This document shows positions 47,505-55,879 of a DNA stretch of 64,000 nucleotides, in pieces; position 1 is the stretch's first letter, and each line of letters starts with the position of its first letter. The notes below the pieces were generated by a model. It had not been told where the DNA came from and did no database searches. It was given only the letters and a program-made list of their open reading frames with translations. Where the stretch lies: NCBI RefSeq assembly GCF_900890705.1, contig NZ_CAAHFH010000001.1, forward strand, positions 1,612,001-1,676,000, read 5' to 3'. This DNA comes from Pontiella sulfatireligans. GTDB taxonomy: Bacteria > Verrucomicrobiota > Kiritimatiellia > Kiritimatiellales > Pontiellaceae. The position numbers and the translations under genes were made by a program.

Positions 47505-49316
47505 CTAAATGCGTTTAACGTAGGCATAATATGCGCCACATAACTCATCCCCATTTTTATCCAGGAATGAGGTTTTTATTTCGACCCGGCCTTTTTTTAG
47601 AGAAACGTTGAACACGATAGATTTATCGCTTGAAGAGACGTTTTTCATCTCGTCGAAACCAGCGATCTGCAGTCGGGCTTGGGCAATGGGGAATGCTTTC
47701 CCAACTGGGTATGGTGGTTCCCCGTAGTAGTTCGGTATTAGGTCCACCGGCTCAAACACCGGGATGCTAGCTGAAATTTCGGCATCTGCTTCCTTGGGCC
47801 AGCGACGCAGCTCAATCTCGTAGTCACCATCTTGCGCCACATCGACCTTCCATACGCCATTGGTATTCATCCCATTACGAATACTATATTGAACCGTAAC
47901 ATTAGATTCCTTGGTTGCCCCTTTGTGGTTAAACCAATCGAAACAGGTTAAAGTGAGCGGGTTTTCGTGATCGGAGCCGATGACAAAGCATTCTTCTGTC
48001 TGGAACTCCGGCTGTATATCCGTCCACCATTTTTCATAGTGATTCAGCATCTGTTCCATAATCTCCGGGTGTTGCGCTGCAATGTCCTTTTCCTGTCCGG
48101 GATCAGCCGCCACATCATACAACTCATGTCCTTTAACCAACCGCCATTTGTTCCACAGTACGCACCCATCCCACATTGGCGCATCCAGTTGTCTGGCCCA
48201 CCGTACGACCAGCATGCGATCTTCTAATTTTAATTTTTTGCCGGTCAGCAATTCGCTCAAATCAACCCCGTCTAACTGGAGTGCTTCGGTATTCTGCAGA
48301 TTACACAATGAAATGAGGGTCGGAAAAACATCCTGAATTTGGGTCAACTCATCGATATCACGTGGCATGCCAAGATGCCCATCGGGCCAACTGATAAAGA
48401 AAGGAACACGGTGACCACCTTCGTAGGGCTTGCCTTTACCGCCCCTCATGCCGGCATTATAAATGCCCCGTCCTTTGGTTCCGCCGTTGTCGGTTGCAAA
48501 AATCAATATTGTGTTTTCCAGTAGATTTTCATCCACCAAAAACTGATCCAACCGGCCTATGTTTTCATCGATATTCGCGATCATGCCATAAAAGCTCGCG
48601 GTAGCATTATTTAATCCTTTATCCAAATAATATTGGCGATAACGCTGCGGAACTAAAAGAGGGCCATGCGGGGCATTGGTCGGGAGGAATAAAAAGAAAG
48701 GCTTTTTCCGGGCTTTGCTCTGCCGCATGAACTTCATGCTTTCATTAAAAAACACATCGGTGCAATAGCCCTTGTATTGCTTCATTACCCCGTTATGGGA
48801 AAAATAATCGTCGAAGTAGTCGTTATTCCAATAATCCGTAGTCTGGGAAATGCTAGCCCCTCCGTGGCAGATGGATTCCTGAAATCCTCTATCATGCGGA
48901 CGGTGAGGGTACGAATCGCCCAGATGCCATTTTCCAAAGAGCCCGGTGCGGTACCCATTCGCGGAAAAAACATTCGCGAGGGTGGGGATATCCCGATGCA
49001 TGAGTTCCCGGCTGTAGCCAAAGGAACTTGCTCCGTTACTCAGCGCATCTTGTCCGGTCAGCAATTGCCCACGCGTCGGGGTGCAGACCGGGGCTACATG
49101 AAAATCAGTAAGCCGAATGCTTTTGCCATGCAATTTATCCATCTGGGGTGTTTCCAGAACATGATTACCATGAGCCGACAAATCCCCATACCCTTGGTCG
49201 TCAGTCAGGATGAGAATCACATTAGGTTTTTGACCGCTGGCGGCACTCGCCGCGGTCGAACCCCAACAAACCAAACCAATGAGAACCACACTTATTTTCA
49301 TGAAGATAGAATACAT
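47505..49316 (-). CDS. Exported S1 sulfatase E with C-terminal extension
   Basis: This 603-residue sulfatase has LILTDDQGYGDLS for metal binding and Cys78 in CTPTRGQLLTG. The Thr variant of the CxPSR signature is known in active members. FGKWHLGDSYPHRPHDRGF and FATDNGGTKG complete the site. After about residue 440 an extra beta-rich domain of 150 residues follows (WKVDVAQDGDYEIELRRW), possibly a binding module. AAGGA lies just before ATG 49316. It heads the sulfatase-PL8-lipoprotein operon and carries paired TTTGCG boxes upstream. Confidence 0.92.
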   Translation of the reverse strand: MYSIFMKISVVLIGLVCWGSTAASAASGQKPNVILILTDDQGYGDLSAHGNHVLETPQMDKLHGKSIRLTDFHVAPVCTPTRGQLLTGQDALSNGASSFGYSRELMHRDIPTLANVFSANGYRTGLFGKWHLGDSYPHRPHDRGFQESICHGGASISQTTDYWNNDYFDDYFSHNGVMKQYKGYCTDVFFNESMKFMRQSKARKKPFFLFLPTNAPHGPLLVPQRYRQYYLDKGLNNATASFYGMIANIDENIGRLDQFLVDENLLENTILIFATDNGGTKGRGIYNAGMRGGKGKPYEGGHRVPFFISWPDGHLGMPRDIDELTQIQDVFPTLISLCNLQNTEALQLDGVDLSELLTGKKLKLEDRMLVVRWARQLDAPMWDGCVLWNKWRLVKGHELYDVAADPGQEKDIAAQHPEIMEQMLNHYEKWWTDIQPEFQTEECFVIGSDHENPLTLTCFDWFNHKGATKESNVTVQYSIRNGMNTNGVWKVDVAQDGDYEIELRRWPKEADAEISASIPVFEPVDLIPNYYGEPPYPVGKAFPIAQARLQIAGFDEMKNVSSSDKSIVFNVSLKKGRVEIKTSFLDKNGDELCGAYYAYVKRI

Positions 49317-49396
49317 TTTAATCCTTAATTACCCTGCATTAATGACATTTAAACCGAGCTCACCCCGCATTTAACACGATACTTATAAACCGAACG

Positions 49397-49446
49397 CTCT
49401 ATAAAATATAGAGCTGTTTTGCGACTACACAGAACCCTGTTTGCGA
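49397..49446 (-). promoter_or_regulatory. Paired TTTGCGA boxes and palindrome upstream of sulfatase E operon
   Basis: TTTGCGA occurs at 49418-49424 and 49440-49446, 22 bp apart. A palindrome CTCTATA-AAA-TATAGAG (49397-49413) lies on the gene-proximal side. The same box pair precedes the LamG-type genes, which suggests one regulator. Which protein binds it is unknown. Confidence 0.6.
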
Positions 49447-49509
49447 ATGGATAATCTGACAGAATAATCCGTCAAACAGCTCAAAAACTAAAAATCCCAA
49501 ACCCAAACC

Positions 49510-49540
49510 AAAAAAAAACATCCCGGTAGTGAGCCGGGAT
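49510..49540 (-). terminator. Rho-independent terminator of the gene at 49573
   Basis: On the minus strand ATCCCGG and CCGGGAT form a 7 bp stem with a seven-base loop, followed by a run of nine T residues. It lies 32 bases past the stop. Confidence 0.88.
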
Positions 49541-49572
49541 ATTCTCTGAGTCAACTAATCTTCGAATGACTG

Positions 49573-52500
49573 CTATTTAATGATCAGTCGGATGAATTGT
49601 TTTTCAGCGGCATCCGTGGACACCCGGTTGGTGACGGCATTGAACTCGTCATCAATCATGCCCGTACCCATCACCTCGTACCCGACGTTGGTCCACTGTC
49701 CAAACACAAGGTCATCACACGCTTCCAGATAATACTGAAGACCACTGTTCGAATCGGAACGCTGGGGATACACATAGGTAAACCAGTTGGTTCCATCGGC
49801 TTCCATGGTGCCTAGCGCCTGAGGAAGCCCCTGATTATCGGAATCGGTAGGATCTCCGCCCAATGCATACTCATGCAGGTTGTTGATCTTATCCCCATCC
49901 GGATTGGCATCCTGATCCGCCAGACCGGCATCCTTTTCCGCCTTAGTGAAGAACGCATTGATCCAGCCAGAATAAGTGAGACTCATTTCCTGGAGGAAAT
50001 CCGCGGTCTGAGCCAGATTCCAGCTGTCGCCGCCATCGGCGCTACGCCACAATACCGGATCGGTGGCTTTCTTAGCACCGTTCAACTGGGGCCATTTTTC
50101 GGCATAGGCATCGTTCAAATCGTCGCCAGCGCCGTTCGCCACACCACCGTTCCCGAGGTTGTTGTAGTAATGCAACAGGAGGGTCAGGTTGCCCTTATGG
50201 TCCACGGTCAGCTTATGATACCACAGGCTGAATAGATCCAAGCTGTGCTGCGGATAGGCAATGATACCTTGATCCACAAAAGCAGCATCAGAAGTCTTTT
50301 TGCGATAATAACGCAGGCCGAGGCTGGCTCCTGGCTGTGTGGATTCATTCTGAGCAGTTACCACATGCAGCGTGTCCGCATTGTCGATCTCCAGAGCCAC
50401 AAACACCGTGGGGGCGCCAAGCACCGAGGTACCATCGGCCAACCAAGCCTCAGTATTATTGGACACATCGTCATCTGGATCACTCATATCGACATTGAGG
50501 GCCTGCAATGCCACACCGGTATCCCAAGCACTGGTATCGCTCGGGTTGGTCGATTTCACGTAAACTGATGCAGTGAATTGACCGGGCAGAATAACATGCA
50601 GGTAGCCCTGGCTATCCATAACCATGGCTGGCGAAACGTAGACCGCATTCCCCCCACCGCTCGAACCCAGATGCACCTCAGACGAGAAGGTCTGCGTCTG
50701 CGTGTTCCAGGTTACGGCATACTGGTGAGTTTCTTTACCATCGTCAGCAACATCATCGTCGGAATAGGCGAGATGGACGTCATCGCCAATAGCCACCACA
50801 CTGGAGGAATCGCCAGAATGAGTACTGAGGGTCAGTCTGCGGGTCAGCCCAGGCCATAGGTCAGTCGCAGAGGCCGAGAGCACCCCGCCACTCTTAGAGA
50901 GCACGACAAGCTGATTCTGAATCATCATGATGGGCGCACGATTGGCCAGCAACTTGCTTGGGTTGGCCGGATCGCGGACCGGAATGATGCGGCTTCTATT
51001 TTCTGGAGTCGTACCCGCTTCCGTTGTGATGTCGAGGACAGACCAAGTCGCCATTTCGTCTGAAGAATACAGTATCAGATTTTTCGAGTCGGTATAAACC
51101 GGCACATAAACAACCCCCTCGGCATCGAAGAAGACGCGTTCATCTCCCGCATCAGCACGGTATCCGGTCCTTGGACTTTGGCTATATCCGTTGGCCCGAA
51201 GAATCGAATCCAATGAGATGGTTTCCCACGCCCCCGAATCGTTCAGCCTCTGGAGTTCAAGCGCCCGATGCTCGTTGTTATCCAAGCTCACAGCATGGTT
51301 GTAGAAATACTCACCAATGCCTACAGGAGCGACGCGACCGAGCATGTACGGCGCATTCGCGCTATCAAAGCTGACTTTGGACGGGAAATAACGCGGATTG
51401 TAACCCACCGTTTCACGTGCGCGGTCATAGTTGTATACTGTGGGAGACACATCCCAATCATATTTGTAGGGCGTGCTGCCTGGAACCATTGTCGGTGCTC
51501 CGCCGTCGAGTTCGGATTCCCCGTGATCCCATGCGGATTTACCCGCAACGAGGCTATCGGCGGGCAGCGTGGCCAAGATTTCCGCGAGCACTGCAGATGC
51601 TGACGCAGCAGCGGTTGATTCCCGGAAATAGATATCCTTGATTCGCCCATTAAAATAGGCACTCGAGACCGTTGCATCAAACCCAATGGACAGGGTGCTC
51701 GAGACCGGTGGCTGGTGGAATTTCATGTTCGCCAGAGAATCGACCTCCTTATTATCGGCAAAAATTGTGCCGGTTCCAGTGTAGTCGCCATTCGCATCCG
51801 GACCGCTCGTAATCTCAAACCCAGCGGTAACCAAGACCCATTTGTTCAGCAGCGCATCCCATCCTGTCAGCGTATAGCTGGTTCCCGTGCTGTCCACGGT
51901 CGTGAATGCCCATTTATTGTCCGCTGAAGCAGAAAAACGAAATCCGCCGGTTCCATCATAGTCGGAGTAGATCATCCGTTGCGTACCCTGACCGCCTTCC
52001 AGCCGCACCAACGCCGAAATGGAAAAACTATTGGTGATGGTTCCGGGCTTTGGATCAACAACCACGGAATCATTGATTCCGTCAAATTGCAGGGAGGTTC
52101 CGGCGCCCAAGGGTGTAAAAGCGCTCCATATTCCACCGGAGGAAAGACCGTCGAAGCCACTGTTCACCTCCGTGATCGTGGAATTGCTGGCATCGTTAAA
52201 ATCCCAATGCATGGATACAGGAGCCTCTGTAAACGGAACCGCGTCGGCCATCGTCGTACCAATCCGGATTTCATCGACGTAACCCAAATTCGCACCTAAA
52301 CTGAACCCGAAATGCGTAATCGGAGAAAAGGTGGCACCCGTAGAGGAAATCGTATGGGAGGCGCTCCCGGCTACATCGGTCAGATCGGTCGGATCAAAAT
52401 AAGTCGTCATCGTGCCCGCATCGAGATTAATCGCGGAAACGACAAAATGAAGCCCGGCGTTCGTGGGGCCACCCATGTCGTTAATACCGCTGGGGTTTCC

Positions 52501-52980
52501 ATAGGTGCCCCAGCCAGTGGCAGTCGCGCGAACCATGGCCTGCATAACCGGACCCATGTTGCTGGAGGCTCCCACCGCCCCGCTCAAAAGCCCTGCGTTG
52601 AAGCCGCCTGTGGCGTTATCGGCATCGAACAGGAAACTCATATAGATGGTTCCACTACTGATCGCACCGTCGGTGAGTTCCAGCTGAAGGTTCTTGGTGC
52701 CGGCCACGATCCCGCTCATCCCCCCGTACTGGCCCATCACATCCAAGGTGTTTCCCCGGCCATCCATATAGAAAAGACCGGCGGAGTCGTAGGTTCTCAT
52801 CCGATAGTTGGTGAGCGTCGCATTGTTGGTGAAGCCCATGCCGCCCGGCATATCCCTGACCCGGATATTCCCAACCGCGTCGAATCCTTCATAGGCCAGC
52901 AACGTGGCCTGCGCGCTCATGCCCAATCCCGCCATGGCCGCCATGACGAGTAGCATAAATTTTATTTTTAGCCTTTTCAT
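49573..52980 (-). CDS. Secreted LamG plus BNR-4-like beta-propeller protein
   Basis: This 1135-residue protein begins with the shared leader MKRLKIKFMLLVM and a signal ending SAQA. Residues 27-255 are the AYEGFDAVGNIRV module. Residues about 262-470 are a LamG/concanavalin A-like domain (MHWDFNDASNSTITEV, TSLQFDGINDSVVV). Residues about 485-1000 resemble BNR-4 repeat proteins (YNPRYFPSKVSFDSANAPYMLGR, VHLAYSDDD, LTLLLHYYNN). Seven-bladed propellers of this type include ulvan lyases of PL24/PL25, so lyase activity is possible but unproven. The tail contains a calcium-binding-like DQDANPDGDKINNLHEYALGG and ends QFIRLIIK, as in related secreted PVC proteins. GGAG precedes ATG 52980. Confidence 0.8.
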   Translation of the reverse strand: MKRLKIKFMLLVMAAMAGLGMSAQATLLAYEGFDAVGNIRVRDMPGGMGFTNNATLTNYRMRTYDSAGLFYMDGRGNTLDVMGQYGGMSGIVAGTKNLQLELTDGAISSGTIYMSFLFDADNATGGFNAGLLSGAVGASSNMGPVMQAMVRATATGWGTYGNPSGINDMGGPTNAGLHFVVSAINLDAGTMTTYFDPTDLTDVAGSASHTISSTGATFSPITHFGFSLGANLGYVDEIRIGTTMADAVPFTEAPVSMHWDFNDASNSTITEVNSGFDGLSSGGIWSAFTPLGAGTSLQFDGINDSVVVDPKPGTITNSFSISALVRLEGGQGTQRMIYSDYDGTGGFRFSASADNKWAFTTVDSTGTSYTLTGWDALLNKWVLVTAGFEITSGPDANGDYTGTGTIFADNKEVDSLANMKFHQPPVSSTLSIGFDATVSSAYFNGRIKDIYFRESTAAASASAVLAEILATLPADSLVAGKSAWDHGESELDGGAPTMVPGSTPYKYDWDVSPTVYNYDRARETVGYNPRYFPSKVSFDSANAPYMLGRVAPVGIGEYFYNHAVSLDNNEHRALELQRLNDSGAWETISLDSILRANGYSQSPRTGYRADAGDERVFFDAEGVVYVPVYTDSKNLILYSSDEMATWSVLDITTEAGTTPENRSRIIPVRDPANPSKLLANRAPIMMIQNQLVVLSKSGGVLSASATDLWPGLTRRLTLSTHSGDSSSVVAIGDDVHLAYSDDDVADDGKETHQYAVTWNTQTQTFSSEVHLGSSGGGNAVYVSPAMVMDSQGYLHVILPGQFTASVYVKSTNPSDTSAWDTGVALQALNVDMSDPDDDVSNNTEAWLADGTSVLGAPTVFVALEIDNADTLHVVTAQNESTQPGASLGLRYYRKKTSDAAFVDQGIIAYPQHSLDLFSLWYHKLTVDHKGNLTLLLHYYNNLGNGGVANGAGDDLNDAYAEKWPQLNGAKKATDPVLWRSADGGDSWNLAQTADFLQEMSLTYSGWINAFFTKAEKDAGLADQDANPDGDKINNLHEYALGGDPTDSDNQGLPQALGTMEADGTNWFTYVYPQRSDSNSGLQYYLEACDDLVFGQWTNVGYEVMGTGMIDDEFNAVTNRVSTDAAEKQFIRLIIK

Positions 52981-53105
52981 TTAACACATCTCCATTTGCT
53001 TTACCATCCCAGCAAGATGACTATCGAAGTATACCCAATTGCTGAGTTCCTTTGTTCATTAGTATCAGCATGATAGAGTCGTCGCCCCAAAGCGCTAGAG
53101 TCCAA

Positions 53106-53135
53106 TTTGCGACTCATTATGAACCCCGTTTACGT
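53106..53135 (-). promoter_or_regulatory. Paired TTTGCG-type boxes upstream of gene at 49573
   Basis: TTTGCGA (53106-53112) and TTTACGT (53129-53135) are 23 bp apart. On the coding strand the gene-proximal box continues as CGCAAATTGGACTCTAG, a core shared with three other LamG genes. Confidence 0.6.
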
Positions 53136-53174
53136 CTGAGACTCCAGCACCGAAACAAATGCTAAAAACAAGAA

Positions 53175-53199
53175 AAGCCCCGGCGAAATACCGGGGCTT
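53175..53199 (-). terminator. Terminator hairpin downstream of LamG tail fragment
   Basis: AAGCCCCGG and CCGGGGCTT make a 9 bp stem around seven bases, followed on the minus strand by TTCTTGTTTTT. The hairpin at 55832 is nearly the same, as part of a larger direct repeat. Confidence 0.85.
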
Positions 53200-53222
53200 G
53201 GACTTCCAACGCTTAGACGCGT

Positions 53223-53480
53223 TTAGTTCTTTTCATCCGCGAGTTTGACAACCGTGAGCTTGACAAACTCCTGACTGGAAATATCCGTGCGGTTGGTCAT
53301 CGATTTATAGTTATTGACCGAGGCGGACTCGCCTACAAACTCAACGCCGGTGGTGGCCCAAACCGGGGCACTCACCAAGTTGCCATCGAGCTCGACCGTA
53401 TAGGTCAGGCTGCAGCCATCGGGTACTGCCGATTTTAAGAGCCCTCGTGCGCTGTCTGCGGCTTGCCGGTTATCCGGCAA
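53223..53480 (-). pseudogene. Orphan 3' tail of a LamG-type gene
   Basis: About 60 residues match the end of the protein at 55880: SLTYTVELDGNLV, TTGVEFVGESASV and NYKSMTNRTD, with a slightly longer C-terminus (KLADEKN). Above about base 53405 the similarity stops. The remaining upstream codons read through a strong hairpin at 53458-53485 and look random. No signal peptide or ribosome site is present. It lies 3' of the gene at 53500 and is a duplicate tail, not a working gene. Confidence 0.82.
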
Positions 53481-53485
53481 ACCGC
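53458..53485. repeat. Perfect-stem hairpin at the break of the LamG tail fragment
   Basis: GCGGCTTGCCGG, TTAT, CCGGCAAACCGC folds with one C-A mismatch. It sits 15 bases past the stop of the gene at 53500 on the minus strand. It lacks a T-run, so it is a weak terminator candidate; it could mark a recombination point. Confidence 0.6.
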
Positions 53486-53499
53486 ATGGGGTTACCTTT

Positions 53500-55638
53500 T
53501 TACTCGGAAATCACCCGGAAGAACTCCGCGTTGTTCGTCGGCACAATGACGCTGTCCCAGTTAACTTCGCTCACGCCTGTTGTGGTTGCGATATCCAACC
53601 AGTTGTTGTATGCCATGTCGGTCGTGCTCTGCAAAATGTACGTGGCAAGAGGGGTCATATTGCTGCTCGACATGCTGAAATTTTCTCCTGAACCTCCACC
53701 CAATTCTATATAAGGCGGCGTCACAATAACGTCGGCTTCCGTCGTAAAGGCGAATCCATTAAAACACGCGTCTCCTGATACGGCGGTCGGCAAGCTGAAG
53801 GACTCCGTCCCGGTAGCGTTCGCCACCCAGCTAAGCGTGATGATGGTTTGCACATCAGCTACGTTAGACCAAGATGCGATGGCAGTGGGATTGCCAGCCT
53901 GGAATATATCTACCGCTCGGCCCTGCGTTCCCCCAGAGAAAAACAACTGGAGATAGTAGGCCTCCCCCTCCTGCAAATCCGTGAAGGATAAGTTGTAGTC
54001 GTCGTTCGCACTGACGGCCATCGAAGAAAATAAGGTATTAATGTTCCCGCCAACATCGGGAACCGATGCGTCAAATTTATTATAGCCTTTAACACCAGTT
54101 CCCGTGATTTGAAGCTGACCGATTGCTGCCGCTCCATAGGTCACATCCAAAGCCTTCGAGCTAGTTGTAAGGACCGGTTCCACGGCAAAATCCACGCCGT
54201 TTACGGTGACCGGTACCGCTAAACCAGCACCGTCTATTCCAACTTCCCCCCAGTTGACGGCCGCCACCACATTGTTGGTAAGAACATCGGTGTCAACCGG
54301 AGTCGTGATCTTATCGACCGTGACATTGGCAGCTACAGGTTGACGAAAAACCGAAACCGATACGGCGTTGGTCTGACTGTCAACTTTTCCGGTTTCGTTC
54401 CAAATTACCTGTGCCGTGGCGGTTGCCGTTTCCTTTGCGGGCAGGCTGTCCGAAGCGTTGTCGAACGCAATGGCAAGCGTATTTGAGGGCACAGCATCGG
54501 TGAGGGTCAGAGGAACCGACGAACAGGAAAAGCCCGCATGCGATGCGTCAGCAAAGAGTACCGCCGTGATTTCAACGTTCGCCGGAGCTATGGTATCGGC
54601 AGTAAAGCTAACGGTAAGATTGCTCGAAACCGATGTGGCGGGATCGTCAAGGCTCATCGCGAGTGAACCGGGCAGAATGAGACTTGCCGGCGGCGCGGAA
54701 TAGGTCGCGGAAGCTGGCTGCGTATTGGTGTAGGTTGCCCCGCCGATTTCATTCCAAACCACCTCAAACAGCCCCGTCGAGGTTTGCCCGTGAGACAACC
54801 CTGCCACGGAAAGATCGAACTCGACATCTGCCAGAACAACGGTGGATGGTGTCGAACCTGAGAGCACCATTGGCGACGAAAAGCCCGACACACGGAAGGC
54901 CCCCGGATGCGTCTGCCTGATCACATCTACCGCCGTGATTTGTACATTGCCCCCGATAGAGGACGGAGAGAAAGTCACGTCCACCGTACCCGAGGATAGA
55001 GTCTCCGGATATGCCAGGTTCAGGACAATTCCGTCAGCGGGCAAAAATACCAATGGCGGCGCAAACCGAGTGTTCATCCTGATTTCTGCGAGGGTAAAAT
55101 TGTTTACGGTAGGGGTGGCAGGATCGGAGTTATGGCCTGTGATTTGAATGCGGTCAAACTGCGTTCCTTCAGCCAGGGTGAAGCTACCTCGTGTATAGAA
55201 GGTTCCATCGTCAATCCCCAGCCCCGTCAACGTTGCCACCGGCGTACTGTAATCTCCGTTGTAGAGCACCACATCAAAATCATCATCACGGATCGGGGTA
55301 AGTTCTCGGCCATAAAAGTCGAGATTGATGGTCTCCCCGCCCGAAGCGACGGTAAATACGCCATCGGTGAGTATATAACTCAGGATGGCGTCTCCTTCTT
55401 TAGCCCAAGAGTACATAACCTCCAGGACTCTACTGGTAATATCGGGCATCGGACTCATCGGAGTATCGCTATCGTACGCGAAGGGATCATCCAGCGTAAA
55501 ACCAATATTTCCAAACCCGGGGGCGGGCGTATTTGCGGTATCTGCCGTGAGCCCAATGTCCCACGCCTGCACGCTCATGCTCAAGCCCGACAGGACTGCC
55601 ATGACGAGTAGCATGAATTTTATTTTTAGCCTTTTCAT
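53500..55638 (-). CDS. Secreted multi-Ig-like protein
   Basis: This 712-residue protein has the shared leader MKRLKIKFMLLVM and a signal ending SVQA. Residues 25-190 form a domain found again at the N-terminus of the protein at 58014 (FAYDSDTPMSPMPDITSR, then NLDFYGRELTPIRDDDFDVV). It looks like a galactose-binding-type sandwich. Residues about 200-450 contain repeated Ig-like strands ending in NETG/NEIG motifs (VVWNEIGGATYTN, VIWNETGKVDSQTN). The remainder includes a further sandwich (YNLSFTDLQEGEAYYLQLFF) and a tail ending EFFRVISE. No catalytic motif is visible. It sits between a LamG gene and an orphan copy of that gene's tail. Confidence 0.78.
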   Translation of the reverse strand: MKRLKIKFMLLVMAVLSGLSMSVQAWDIGLTADTANTPAPGFGNIGFTLDDPFAYDSDTPMSPMPDITSRVLEVMYSWAKEGDAILSYILTDGVFTVASGGETINLDFYGRELTPIRDDDFDVVLYNGDYSTPVATLTGLGIDDGTFYTRGSFTLAEGTQFDRIQITGHNSDPATPTVNNFTLAEIRMNTRFAPPLVFLPADGIVLNLAYPETLSSGTVDVTFSPSSIGGNVQITAVDVIRQTHPGAFRVSGFSSPMVLSGSTPSTVVLADVEFDLSVAGLSHGQTSTGLFEVVWNEIGGATYTNTQPASATYSAPPASLILPGSLAMSLDDPATSVSSNLTVSFTADTIAPANVEITAVLFADASHAGFSCSSVPLTLTDAVPSNTLAIAFDNASDSLPAKETATATAQVIWNETGKVDSQTNAVSVSVFRQPVAANVTVDKITTPVDTDVLTNNVVAAVNWGEVGIDGAGLAVPVTVNGVDFAVEPVLTTSSKALDVTYGAAAIGQLQITGTGVKGYNKFDASVPDVGGNINTLFSSMAVSANDDYNLSFTDLQEGEAYYLQLFFSGGTQGRAVDIFQAGNPTAIASWSNVADVQTIITLSWVANATGTESFSLPTAVSGDACFNGFAFTTEADVIVTPPYIELGGGSGENFSMSSSNMTPLATYILQSTTDMAYNNWLDIATTTGVSEVNWDSVIVPTNNAEFFRVISE

Positions 55639-55762
55639 TTAATACATCTCCTTTTGCTTTACCATCCAAGCCCTCTGGCTACCGAAGTGCAACGAGTTCC
55701 CTAGTGGACTATTTCATGATCCAATAAATATATACCCATCTCGCACAAGGTCTAGAGTCCAG

Positions 55763-55792
55763 TTTGCGCCTCGGCAAGGGTCTATTTTGCGA
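55763..55792 (-). promoter_or_regulatory. Paired TTTGCG-type boxes upstream of gene at 53500
   Basis: TTTGCGC (55763-55769) and TTTGCGA (55786-55792) are 23 bp apart. The coding strand continues CGCAAACTGGACTCTAG next to the proximal box. Confidence 0.6.
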
Positions 55793-55831
55793 ATGGCACT
55801 CCAGGACCGCAACGAGTGCTAAAAACAAGAA

Positions 55832-55856
55832 AAGCCCCGGCGAAACACCGGGGCTT
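55832..55856 (-). terminator. Terminator of the gene at 55880
   Basis: AAGCCCCGG and CCGGGGCTT pair around CGAAACA, followed by TTCTTGTTTTT on the minus strand. It lies 24 bases beyond the stop codon. Confidence 0.87.
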
Positions 55857-55879
55857 GGACTTTCAACGCTTAAACGCGT

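Noticed and set aside
53458..53485. Integron attC-like site
   Set aside because: The hairpin is clean, but no conserved R'/R'' core triplets or array of similar sites were found.
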